A DNA stretch of 20,388 nucleotides, from positions 1 to 20,388 of the forward strand of contig CABRIF010000034.1 of the NCBI GenBank assembly GCA_902470925.1, in the 5' to 3' direction. The DNA is from an uncultured Collinsella sp. (GTDB taxonomy: Bacteria; Actinomycetota; Coriobacteriia; Coriobacteriales; Coriobacteriaceae). A program made the position numbers and the translations under genes. Shown here in pieces: positions 14,499-20,388 of this stretch (position 1 is the stretch's first letter; every line of letters begins with the position of its first letter). The notes under the pieces are model-generated. The model did not search any database and had not been told where the DNA came from. It saw only the letters and a program-made list of their open reading frames with translations.

Positions 14499-14512
14499 CG
14501 AACATTCGTTCC
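14499..14512. promoter_or_regulatory. LexA box 3 of the lexA/LysM intergenic region
   Basis: CGAACATTCGTTCC contains GAAC-N4-GTTC, one mismatch from consensus. Its centre is at 14505.5, again exactly 28 bp from box 2. Confidence 0.85.
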
Positions 14513-14585
14513 AAGGCTAGTGATTTTTGTCCAAGCCGGTCGGTATAACGGTACGCGAACAGCTTGCAGTCGAGAGGAGCTCGCA

Positions 14586-15035
14586 ATGGCGAACAATACG
14601 TTGGTATATGGAACCTGCGCCCTGGCGCCCCGCCCTGAGACGGCCCGGTGCACGCTTGAGGTGATCGCAGGTACTGCTCCGCAGCACGTCGAGCAGCTGC
14701 AGAAGCCGAGGCCGGACGCAGCGCCTTCGCGTACCTCCTTGTGCGCGCCGATGAGCCTCGTTGTTGCGCGAGCGCTGTTTATCGCCTCGGCGCTCCTTGT
14801 TTCGGTATGCGCCATTCCGCTCGGCGTGCAGGCCATATCGGCGCGCTTAGGCGCGGTTGCAACACCGAGCATCCAGGTTGACGTCGAGCCCGGTGACTCG
14901 CTTTGGAGCTTGGCGCGCGAGTACCCCATAGCCGGCCTGTCGACCAATGAGGTCGTGAACCGCATTCGCGAGCTCAACGATCTGGATAGCTCTCTGCTGC
15001 ACCCGGGGGAGCAGCTCATGGTTCCCCAAGCGTAA
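14586..15035 (+). CDS. One-pass LysM protein, candidate SOS cell-division suppressor (YneA/Rv2719c type)
   Basis: 149 residues: a 58-residue cytoplasmic part, one membrane helix (about 59-84), and an extracytoplasmic LysM domain (about 97-147) with VDVEPGDSLWSLAREY, an ELNDL core and a final LHPGEQLMVPQ. LysM binds peptidoglycan glycan strands. Divergent from lexA under three LexA boxes and followed by nrdR, it occupies the place of Bacillus yneA and mycobacterial Rv2719c, SOS-induced LysM proteins that delay division. Homology beyond LysM cannot be judged by eye. Unlike YneA, it has a long N-terminal arm with three cysteines (C11, C22, C53). ATG 14586 has AGAGGAG 6 nt upstream. The function is inferred from operator, topology and synteny together. 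Confidence 0.8.
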   Translation: MANNTLVYGTCALAPRPETARCTLEVIAGTAPQHVEQLQKPRPDAAPSRTSLCAPMSLVVARALFIASALLVSVCAIPLGVQAISARLGAVATPSIQVDVEPGDSLWSLAREYPIAGLSTNEVVNRIRELNDLDSSLLHPGEQLMVPQA

Positions 15036-15049
15036 GCACAGTGCCACGA

Positions 15050-15063
15050 TGCGCACGTGCGCA
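15050..15063. repeat. Perfect 14-bp palindrome TGCGCACGTGCGCA
   Basis: A perfect self-complementary sequence 14 bp after the LysM gene stop. It could be an operator or part of a terminator, or chance in GC-rich DNA. Confidence 0.5.
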
Positions 15064-15132
15064 GCGGTCATGTGCCGCTCGGAGCCGATTGCATTCGCCG
15101 TGCTTGCATCACGAGCTCGCTCGAGTTCGCCA

Positions 15133-15171
15133 CGCCGCCGCGCATGCGGATTGTTTCCATGCGCGGCGGCG
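15133..15171 (+). terminator. 14-bp perfect hairpin between the LysM gene and nrdR
   Basis: CGCCGCCGCGCATG (15133-15146) pairs perfectly with CATGCGCGGCGGCG (15158-15171) across an 11-nt loop. The stem is very stable and has no T-tract after it. It probably ends or attenuates the LysM transcript before nrdR. Confidence 0.55.
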
Positions 15172-15235
15172 CAGGCCGATGCGCGGGCGCATGGTACACT
15201 TGATGGGTTCGGTCCACCCAGGTGAAAGGAGGGTC

Positions 15236-15679
15236 ATGCGTTGTCCAAAGTGCGGCGATAGCAGTACGCGCGTCATCGATTCTCGCATGCAGGATGCAAC
15301 CAACGCCATCAAGCGCCGTCGCGAGTGCACGGCGTGCGGGTATCGCTTCACCACGTTCGAGCGCTGCGAAGATCCCATTGAGGTCATGAAGAGCGATGGG
15401 TCGCTGCAGCCGTTCGATCGCAACAAGCTGCTCGCCGGCCTGATGCGCGCCACGTCAAAGCGCGACATCGATCTGCCGCGGCTCAATGCGCTCATCGATG
15501 ACATTGAGCTCGAGCTGCGCGGCAGCACGCTGCGCACGGTGCGTTCGCACGATATCGGCGACATGGTCCTGAAGCGCCTGGCCAATCTTGATAAGGTCGC
15601 CTACATTCGATTCGCGTCGGTGTATCGCGACTTTCAGGATGTGGATGAATTCGTGCAGGAACTCGACAAGCTAAGGTGA
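15236..15679 (+). CDS. nrdR: Transcriptional repressor NrdR
   Basis: 147 residues. NrdR represses ribonucleotide reductase genes in response to ATP/dATP. It has an N-terminal zinc ribbon with C3-P-K-C6 and C31-T-A-C34, followed by CGYRFTTFER and an ATP-cone domain (about 49-139; VMKSDGSLQPFDRNKL). The start is fixed by AAGGAGG at 15226-15232 and by the canonical MRCPKCGDSSTRVIDSR beginning. A possible -10, TACACT (15194-15199), lies upstream but no good -35 was found. No NrdR-box pair was seen upstream, and no nrd reductase gene is in the window. Its stop overlaps the dut start region. Confidence 0.97.
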   Translation: MRCPKCGDSSTRVIDSRMQDATNAIKRRRECTACGYRFTTFERCEDPIEVMKSDGSLQPFDRNKLLAGLMRATSKRDIDLPRLNALIDDIELELRGSTLRTVRSHDIGDMVLKRLANLDKVAYIRFASVYRDFQDVDEFVQELDKLR

Positions 15680-16131
15680 TGATGCCCGTGCCGACTGTGA
15701 ATGTATCCATTAAGCGACTTGACCCCGCCGTCGAGCTGCCGACCTACGCCTATGAGGGGGACGCTGGCCTCGATCTGCGCGCCAACGAGTCCGCAACGCT
15801 TGCGCCCTTCGAGCGCAAGCTTATCTCCACGGGCATCGCGATCGCGCTGCCCGACGGCTATGCCGGGTTCGTGCAGCCTCGGAGCGGCATGGCGCTCAAG
15901 CGGGGCCTCTCGATCGTCAACACGCCGGGCCTTATCGATGCCCACTATCGCGGCGAGCTCAAGGTCATCCTCATCAACCTCGATGCCCACGAGCCCGTTT
16001 CCATCGAGCGCGGCGAGCGCATCGCGCAGCTGGTTATCCAGCAGGTGCCGCAGGTGCGGCTGGCTGAAGTCGACGAGCTCGATGAAACCGATCGCGGTGC
16101 CAGCGGATTCGGCTCGAGCGGTGTCCAGTAG
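15679..16131 (+). CDS. dut: Deoxyuridine 5'-triphosphate nucleotidohydrolase (dUTPase)
   Basis: 150 residues, trimeric dUTPase type. It hydrolyses dUTP to dUMP and pyrophosphate, keeping uracil out of DNA and feeding thymidylate synthesis. All five motifs are present: DAGLDLRA, PRSGMALKRG, GLIDAHYRGEL, RGERIAQLVI and the C-terminal GASGFGSSG lid. Motif 3 has histidine (DAHYRGE) where aspartate or glycine is more usual; this may be lineage-specific. ATG 15679 overlaps the nrdR TGA by one base; ATG 15682 is equally possible and is better spaced from the AAGG at 15673-15676. Co-transcription with nrdR fits shared control of deoxynucleotide pools. Confidence 0.95.
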   Translation: MMPVPTVNVSIKRLDPAVELPTYAYEGDAGLDLRANESATLAPFERKLISTGIAIALPDGYAGFVQPRSGMALKRGLSIVNTPGLIDAHYRGELKVILINLDAHEPVSIERGERIAQLVIQQVPQVRLAEVDELDETDRGASGFGSSGVQ

Positions 16132-16162
16132 GTTTGACAACTCAAGGGGAAGAAGTTTCTCA

Positions 16163-17479
16163 ATGGATCAGTTTTTCAAGATCAGCGAGCGCGCCTCATC
16201 GGTAGGCACCGAGATCCGCGCCGGCCTGACGACGTTTCTCGCCATGGCCTACATCATCGCCGTCAATCCCTCGCTGCTCAGCGCGGCAGGTGTCCCCGTT
16301 TCTGCGGCTGTGACCTCCACGTGCTTCGCAGCGGGCATCATGACGATCTTCATGGGCCTGTTCGCCAACCGTCCGCTCGCCTGTGCTTCCGGCATGGGCA
16401 TCAACGCCGTGGTTGCGTTTTCCCTCACCGCGGCCGCCAATGGCGACTGGCGCGTGGCGATGGCCGTCATTCTGCTCGAGGGCATCGTCATCACCGCGCT
16501 CGTGCTGTGCGGCCTGCGCGAGGCCATCATGGATGCCGTGCCGGTGTCGCTGCGCCATGCGATCGCCGTCGGCCTCGGCATCTTCATCGCCCTGCTCGGT
16601 CTCATCAACGGCGGTATCGTGGTGAACGATGAGTCCACGCTCGTCACCTTCGGCTCGGTTTTCGACCCGATCTTCCAGGTCGGCGCCATTTCGGTCCTCG
16701 TCACCTTCATTCTCTACATCTTTAAGGTACAGGGCTTCATCCTGTGGGGCATCGTCGTGGCGGCGCTCGCCGGCATCCCGCTGGGCGTCACGTCGCTGCC
16801 CACCGGCATCGTCCAGCTTCCCGATTTCTCCACCTTCGGTGCGCCCTTCCAGCAGGCTGCCGATGGGTCCGGCATGGCCGTTGTGCAGGTGTTTTTGAAT
16901 CCGACGCTGCTCGTGTTCGTGTTCTCCATCATGCTGTCCGACTTCTTCGATACGATGGGCACCGCCGTGGCCGTCGCGAAGCAGGGCGAATTCCTCGACG
17001 ACGAGGGCAACGTCATGGACATCCGTCGCATCCTGATCGTCGACTCGCTCGCCGCCGGGTTTGGCGGCCTGCTCGGCGCCTCCTCCTGCACCACGTTCAT
17101 GGAGTCCGCCTCCGGTGCCGCTGACGGTGGCCGTACGGGTCTCACCTCGGTCGTGGCGGGCATCATCTTCCTGATCGCCGCCTTCTTCTCGCCGCTCGTC
17201 GGCATGATCGCCACGCCGGCTACCTGCGGCGCGCTTGTCATGGTGGGCTTTCTGATGATGAACGTCGTGGGCGACATCGATTTCAACGATCCGCTTCAGG
17301 GCATCCCCGCCTTCATGACGATCATCGGCATCCCGCTGACGTACTCCATCTCGATCGGCATTGGCCTGGGCTTCATCACCTACGTGCTGATCAGCCTGTG
17401 CCTGGGCAAGGCACGTGACATCAAGCTGCTCACCTGGATCGTCGTGATTGCCTTTATCATCTCGTTCCTGGTTTCCTAG
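16163..17479 (+). CDS. NCS2 family purine permease (AzgA/PbuG type)
   Basis: 438 residues, an integral membrane protein with about 12-14 hydrophobic segments. NCS2 carriers of the AzgA/PbuG branch import hypoxanthine, guanine or adenine by proton symport. Diagnostic blocks are the N-terminal TEIRAGLTTFLAMAYIIAVN (16-35), GMGINA (77-82), SDFFDTMGTAVAVAKQ (259-274) and SCTTFMESASGAADGGRTGL (308-327). ATG 16163 has GGGGAAG about 12 nt upstream; the longer open frame to 15701 only overlaps dut. It follows dut by 31 bp with no riboswitch-sized leader, so it probably rides on the nrdR-dut transcript. The exact purine specificity cannot be told. Confidence 0.93.
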   Translation: MDQFFKISERASSVGTEIRAGLTTFLAMAYIIAVNPSLLSAAGVPVSAAVTSTCFAAGIMTIFMGLFANRPLACASGMGINAVVAFSLTAAANGDWRVAMAVILLEGIVITALVLCGLREAIMDAVPVSLRHAIAVGLGIFIALLGLINGGIVVNDESTLVTFGSVFDPIFQVGAISVLVTFILYIFKVQGFILWGIVVAALAGIPLGVTSLPTGIVQLPDFSTFGAPFQQAADGSGMAVVQVFLNPTLLVFVFSIMLSDFFDTMGTAVAVAKQGEFLDDEGNVMDIRRILIVDSLAAGFGGLLGASSCTTFMESASGAADGGRTGLTSVVAGIIFLIAAFFSPLVGMIATPATCGALVMVGFLMMNVVGDIDFNDPLQGIPAFMTIIGIPLTYSISIGIGLGFITYVLISLCLGKARDIKLLTWIVVIAFIISFLVS

Positions 17480-17497
17480 CACCCGTAGCGCACGCCG

Positions 17498-17516
17498 GCT
17501 GCAGCTCAGCTGCAGC
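17498..17516. repeat. Short inverted repeat after the permease gene
   Basis: GCTGCAGCT and AGCTGCAGC flank a single central C, 18 nt after the stop codon. The missing loop makes it more a DNA palindrome than an RNA hairpin. Confidence 0.5.
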
Positions 17517-17518
17517 GA

Positions 17519-17578
17519 ATAGCGCTCATGTAAGGGCGCCTCACGGAACACATCCCATGAGGCGCCCTTCTGCGCTAT
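17519..17578. terminator. Bidirectional terminator between convergent genes
   Basis: AAGGGCGCCTCA (17532-17543) pairs perfectly with TGAGGCGCCCTT (17558-17569) across a 14-nt loop. An outer 7-bp stem, ATAGCGC (17519-17525) with GCGCTAT (17572-17578), extends it after a small internal loop. It lies between the permease (+) and glycosyltransferase (-) stops, and A/T pairs at the stem base on both strands fit use in both directions. Confidence 0.8.
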
Positions 17579-17641
17579 GCAAAGCCCCGCACGCGTTTCT
17601 TAAAGACGGGACGGCCGCAGGCGCTGCGACGCAGCTATGCG

Positions 17642-18913
17642 CTAGCGAATATGCGCCGGCTTGCCTCCCCAGTAGAAGTCGATGAAGCGGCGCTTGTGGG
17701 TGCAGGGCTTCTGAGCGAGCTGCATGGTGTGGCGCACGATATCTTGCGCTGCCTGCGGCCGCCTGAGCGCGCTCGCATTGACCAGCAGCGCACGCAGGGC
17801 CTCGGGATGATCGTATAAGTGACGCAGCTGCATGATGAGCTCGCGCGAGGTTGTGGCGTGCATGCTGGCGCCAAACGACGTCAGCATGGTAGTGTTGGCC
17901 TTTTCCTGGCCATATGATTTGCCGAGCAGGATCATCGGCAGCTCGGCACACAGGCATTCCGTCACCGTGAGGCCGCCCGATTTCAAAATGGCCAAGTCGG
18001 CCGCCTGCATGAGTTCGGCCATCTTGTCGACATAATCCATCACCGTGACGTTGTCGAGCTTCATGGCATCAAAGATGGTCCTCAGGCGCTCGGCATAGTC
18101 CTTGTCCTTGCCCGGCAGAAATACGAAATGCATGTGGTCGAAGCTGCGCAGATAGGGGAGCGTCTCGTCGATAGCGGCACGGAACCGCACATAGGGCTGG
18201 GGCAGCGCCGCTCCCGCCATGACGAGCACGACGATCTTGTCGGCAGGCAAGCCAAACGAACGAAGCGACGCCCCGCGGTCACGCTGCTCCTCGAATCCCT
18301 GTCGGACGGGAATGCCGGTGATCTTGATAGCCGGATCTTTCACACCCCGCGGCCGCAGCGTCTCTGCCATGAACTCGGTGGCGACGCAGAACAGATCCGC
18401 CTGCCGGTGCGGCCACCAGCCCTCGATCTCATAGTCAGTGGGAACGCAAACAACCGGATAGCTTTGATTGCAGATCATGCGAGCGCCTACCGCCGCGTTT
18501 GCACCTACGATATGGGTGGCCACGATCGCCAGGGGGCGTTCGCGTTCAACATTGGCGGTGAACGCCGGAAACATCACCTTCGACCATGAGGAGCCGCCGC
18601 CCCAAAGCAGGCGGCCGGTCAGCGTATAGCGCCAGGTGATATCGTAAATCGGTCGCGTGGCCCCGGTAAAGGCGGCCGCCGTCTTGTTGCCGTCGAAATG
18701 AATGCGGCCGAAATCAAGAATGTCGAGCACGTCGACCCGCACGTTCTCGGGAACGCCCTCGGTGCCGCGAAGGGCCTCTACGGCCTGCGCGATCGCGTTG
18801 GCGGCCGCGCGATGCCCGGAGCCAACCGATGCGTGCACAACCGTGATGACCGGCCGTGCAGCTTCATCGATCGAGTCGGTGATGTGCTGGGGCTGGGCCA
18901 GCTCGGTTGACAT
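17642..18913 (-). CDS. MGDG synthase/MurG-like glycosyltransferase (GT28 family)
   Basis: 423 residues. It has the two-domain GT-B pattern of monogalactosyldiacylglycerol synthase / UgtP-like enzymes. The N-terminal acceptor domain has ITVVHASVGSGHRAAANAI (23-41, glycine-rich GSGH loop), a TATDYEIE-like segment (PTDYEIEGWWPH, 158-169) and GIPV (200-203). The C-terminal donor-sugar domain has VLVMAGAA, then KSGGLTVTECL (311-321) and GQEKAN (335-340). Such enzymes move a sugar from a UDP donor to diacylglycerol on the inner membrane face, giving glycolipids or lipoteichoic-acid anchors; sugar and acceptor here are unknown. ATG 18913 is preferred over 18940 because AAGGAG lies 5 nt upstream of it. 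It is a single-gene transcript divergent from trxB. Confidence 0.87.
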   Translation of the reverse strand: MSTELAQPQHITDSIDEAARPVITVVHASVGSGHRAAANAIAQAVEALRGTEGVPENVRVDVLDILDFGRIHFDGNKTAAAFTGATRPIYDITWRYTLTGRLLWGGGSSWSKVMFPAFTANVERERPLAIVATHIVGANAAVGARMICNQSYPVVCVPTDYEIEGWWPHRQADLFCVATEFMAETLRPRGVKDPAIKITGIPVRQGFEEQRDRGASLRSFGLPADKIVVLVMAGAALPQPYVRFRAAIDETLPYLRSFDHMHFVFLPGKDKDYAERLRTIFDAMKLDNVTVMDYVDKMAELMQAADLAILKSGGLTVTECLCAELPMILLGKSYGQEKANTTMLTSFGASMHATTSRELIMQLRHLYDHPEALRALLVNASALRRPQAAQDIVRHTMQLAQKPCTHKRRFIDFYWGGKPAHIR

Positions 18914-18948
18914 GCAAGCTCCTTGGGTGCGACGGTTCATACAGGCTT

Positions 18949-18954
18949 ATTGTA
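18949..18954 (-). promoter_or_regulatory. Candidate -10 element for the glycosyltransferase gene
   Basis: TACAAT on the - strand, 36 bp upstream of the start codon, matches the -10 consensus at 5 of 6 positions. No good -35 is seen. On the + strand TTGGGT (18923-18928) and TTATTG (18947-18952) could form a weak trxB promoter with an 18-bp spacer. Confidence 0.35.
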
Positions 18955-19026
18955 GCGAGCATCAGCCTGCATGGACACCCAGCAAATGGGTAAGAGCAGA
19001 GAAACGACGTACAGGAGGTTTCTGCC

Positions 19027-19974
19027 ATGGAGGCAACTTCGATCTTCGATTTCATTGTGATCGGCGGAGGACCCGCCGGTTTTTCTGCTGCAATCTACGC
19101 GGCGCGCTCAAGCATGACAACGCTCGTCATCGAACAAGGTATGCCGGGTGGCCAGATCGCCACCTCGGATACTGTAGACAACTACCCCGGCATTCCGGAA
19201 ATCTCCGGAGCCGAGCTCGGAAGTCGCATGCAGCAGCACGCCGAGGCCGCCGGCGCTCAGATGGCCTACGATGCGATCTCGGCCCTCACGCGCGATGATG
19301 ATGGCATATTCCATCTTGAGGGTTCACAAGGTCAGTATCAAGCCCGCACGGTGCTCGTGGCTACGGGTGCAACCCCTCGTCCTGCAGGTTTCAAGGGGGA
19401 GGACGCATTCCGGGGCAGGGGCGTGTCGTACTGCGCCACCTGCGACGGCATGTTCTATCGCGGCAAGCACGTTTTCGTCGTCGGGGGCGGTAACTCGGCA
19501 TGCGAGGAGGCGCTGTATCTCTCGCGCATCGCCGACTCCGTGGAGATGGTCGTGCGGCGCGATGAGTTCCGCGCATCCCGCGGCATCGTCAACCGCTTGA
19601 TGGAACGCGAGAATGTAACGGTTAGGTACCAAACTAGTATTGTGAGCGTAGGAGGCTCCCGTTTCCTTGGCGAGGTTGAGTTCCGCAATAACGCCGATGG
19701 GACAACACACACCGAGCAGTTTGAAGAAGGCAGTTTCGGCATCTTCGTGTTCGCCGGCCTGACGCCGGTAACCGACTTGGTAGCCCCATATGTCGAGATC
19801 GCCTCGGACGGCGGCGTGGTGACTGACGAGATGATGGCGACGCGTACGCCGGGCCTGTACTGCGCCGGCGACATGCGCTCGAAGTCGCTTCGCCAAGTTG
19901 TTACCGCGGCGGCCGATGGCGCGCTCGCCGCAACCGCCGCGTATCGCTATCTGGACGGCCTTGAGACGCATTGA
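19027..19974 (+). CDS. trxB: Thioredoxin reductase (NADPH, FAD flavoprotein)
   Basis: 315 residues, the usual low-molecular-weight TrxB length. It passes electrons from NADPH through FAD to a redox-active cysteine pair and on to thioredoxin. Visible are the FAD-binding GGGPAGFSAAIYAAR (13-27), TVDNYPG, the active site C136-A-T-C139-D, the NADPH-binding GGGNSACEEALYL (153-165), the VVRRDEFRAS phosphate-binding segment (175-184) and the C-terminal CAGDMRSKSLRQVVTAAADGA. All expected residues are present. AGGAGG at 19013-19018 sets ATG 19027. No thioredoxin gene is in the window; a hairpin terminator at 20125 ends the transcript. TrxB-like reductases with other partners exist, but the NADPH site is intact. 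Confidence 0.93.
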   Translation: MEATSIFDFIVIGGGPAGFSAAIYAARSSMTTLVIEQGMPGGQIATSDTVDNYPGIPEISGAELGSRMQQHAEAAGAQMAYDAISALTRDDDGIFHLEGSQGQYQARTVLVATGATPRPAGFKGEDAFRGRGVSYCATCDGMFYRGKHVFVVGGGNSACEEALYLSRIADSVEMVVRRDEFRASRGIVNRLMERENVTVRYQTSIVSVGGSRFLGEVEFRNNADGTTHTEQFEEGSFGIFVFAGLTPVTDLVAPYVEIASDGGVVTDEMMATRTPGLYCAGDMRSKSLRQVVTAAADGALAATAAYRYLDGLETH

Positions 19975-20124
19975 TCGACAATGCCTGACACTGGCGCGGC
20001 TTGACCTGGGTCATGGCCACGCCGACGCCGCCGTGTCCAAGTGCTCGCATAGACACGTAAGGGTGCGCGGTTTGCATGTCAGTTGACCCGAGCGTCCAAG
20101 CTCGCCAGATGTGCGGACAGGTGA

Positions 20125-20161
20125 CGATGAGGACGGCCGCGAATCACGGCCGTCCTCATCG
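20125..20161 (+). terminator. Strong hairpin terminator after trxB
   Basis: CGATGAGGACGGCCG (20125-20139) pairs perfectly over 15 bp with CGGCCGTCCTCATCG (20147-20161) across a 7-nt loop. A short T-rich run (GTTTGT) follows. It lies 150 bp after the trxB stop. Confidence 0.8.
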
Positions 20162-20367
20162 GTTTGTCATCATAAGTTCGGTATCAGGGATTGGACCTAT
20201 GGCAAGTTCCAGCGCCTGATGGTCAACCTATTTGTTTTGGATTATGTTGCAACTGAACTCCAGTATCAGATCCGTTCGCCCCATGAGCGCCATGGTAGAA
20301 AGTCGAGATGTTTATATTTAGAGCGACTCAAACCTCATAGACCTGTCTGGAGAATCCATTATTCTAG

Positions 20368-20381
20368 ATAATATATATTAT
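20368..20381. repeat. AT-only 14-bp palindrome at the window edge
   Basis: ATAATATATATTAT is perfectly self-complementary and sits in the AT-rich tail. It may be promoter or operator DNA for a gene beyond the window; nothing more can be said. Confidence 0.4.
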
Positions 20382-20388
20382 GTAAAGT

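Larger units (their letters stand above)
19975..20388. other. Non-coding right end of the window
   Basis: No supported gene in 414 bp. 19975-20124 is GC-rich and featureless, followed by the trxB terminator. From about 20162 the base composition drops: a hand count of 20221-20388 gives about 39% GC. The longest open stretch there (50 codons from ATG 20219) has no ribosome site and no recognisable similarity. No tRNA was found. Confidence 0.7.

Noticed and set aside
14556..14569. Fourth LexA box near the LysM ribosome site (CGAACAGCTTGCAG)
   Set aside because: Only the left half-site matches; the right half does not fit GTTCG.
14423..15019. In-frame N-terminal extension of LexA by about 199 codons
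   Set aside because: It is antisense to the LysM gene and crosses the three LexA boxes. The canonical LexA start with a good ribosome site is at 14422.
16132..16162. Purine riboswitch or promoter before the permease (TTGACA at 16134-16139)
   Set aside because: The 31-bp gap is too short for a riboswitch, and no -10 element is found at the right distance from TTGACA.
20111..20371. 86-codon + strand frame at the right end
   Set aside because: Its start lies just ahead of, and it reads through, the trxB terminator hairpin; there is no ribosome site and no recognisable similarity.
1..20388. CRISPR array, insertion sequence, tRNA or rRNA gene
   Set aside because: No regularly spaced repeats, transposase, terminal inverted repeats or cloverleaf-like sequences were found. 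The only tandem repeat is the two-copy 31-bp unit.

Overview
The window looks like a complete or near-complete contig from a high-GC, non-sporulating actinobacterium, most probably of the class Coriobacteriia (Collinsella-like). This is an inference from three things: GC-rich coding sequence, an actinobacterial-style lexA / LysM gene / nrdR block, and the presence of RNase Y, YajQ and SpoVS, which are common in Firmicutes and Coriobacteriia but not typical of most other Actinobacteria. The first 45 bases are not biological. They are the tail of an Illumina P7 / i7 index / Nextera transposon adapter, so the first gene is cut by a library or assembly end.

Left third (46-5953, + strand): the C-terminal part of a RodZ-like membrane protein, yajQ, rimO, pgsA, a CinA C-terminal-domain (PncC-like) gene, then a 382-bp gap with a perfect 31-bp tandem repeat, then recA and recX. 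recA has its own promoter, with a LexA (SOS) box filling the -35/-10 spacer. Centre (5954-13013, + strand): a 444-bp gap with a hairpin and a good sigma70-type promoter, then rny (RNase Y), an uncharacterised GHKL-type ATPase, spoVS, miaB, miaA and hflX. Gaps here are short or overlapping, as in an operon for RNA decay, tRNA A37 modification and ribosome rescue.

Right-centre (13056-17479): on the - strand, lexA followed by a DUF1624 membrane acyltransferase-like gene; diverging from lexA on the + strand, a small one-pass LysM protein, nrdR, dut and an NCS2/AzgA-type purine permease. The lexA-LysM intergenic region carries three LexA-type palindromes whose centres are exactly 28 bp apart. The middle one fills the spacer of a TTGACA-N16-GATAAT promoter. 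The lexA / LysM / nrdR order matches mycobacterial lexA-Rv2719c-nrdR and resembles Bacillus lexA/yneA, so the LysM protein is best read as an SOS-induced cell-division suppressor. nrdR and dut next to it control deoxynucleotide supply and dUTP removal.

Right end (17480-20388): a large bidirectional hairpin terminator, an MGDG-synthase/MurG-like glycosyltransferase on the - strand, a divergent thioredoxin reductase gene, a strong hairpin terminator, and about 225 bp of AT-rich, apparently non-coding sequence up to the window end.

The main system visible here is the SOS circuit: recA-recX, lexA and the LysM division-suppressor candidate share a GAAC-N4-GTTC operator. The least explained gene is the soluble GHKL ATPase between rny and spoVS.
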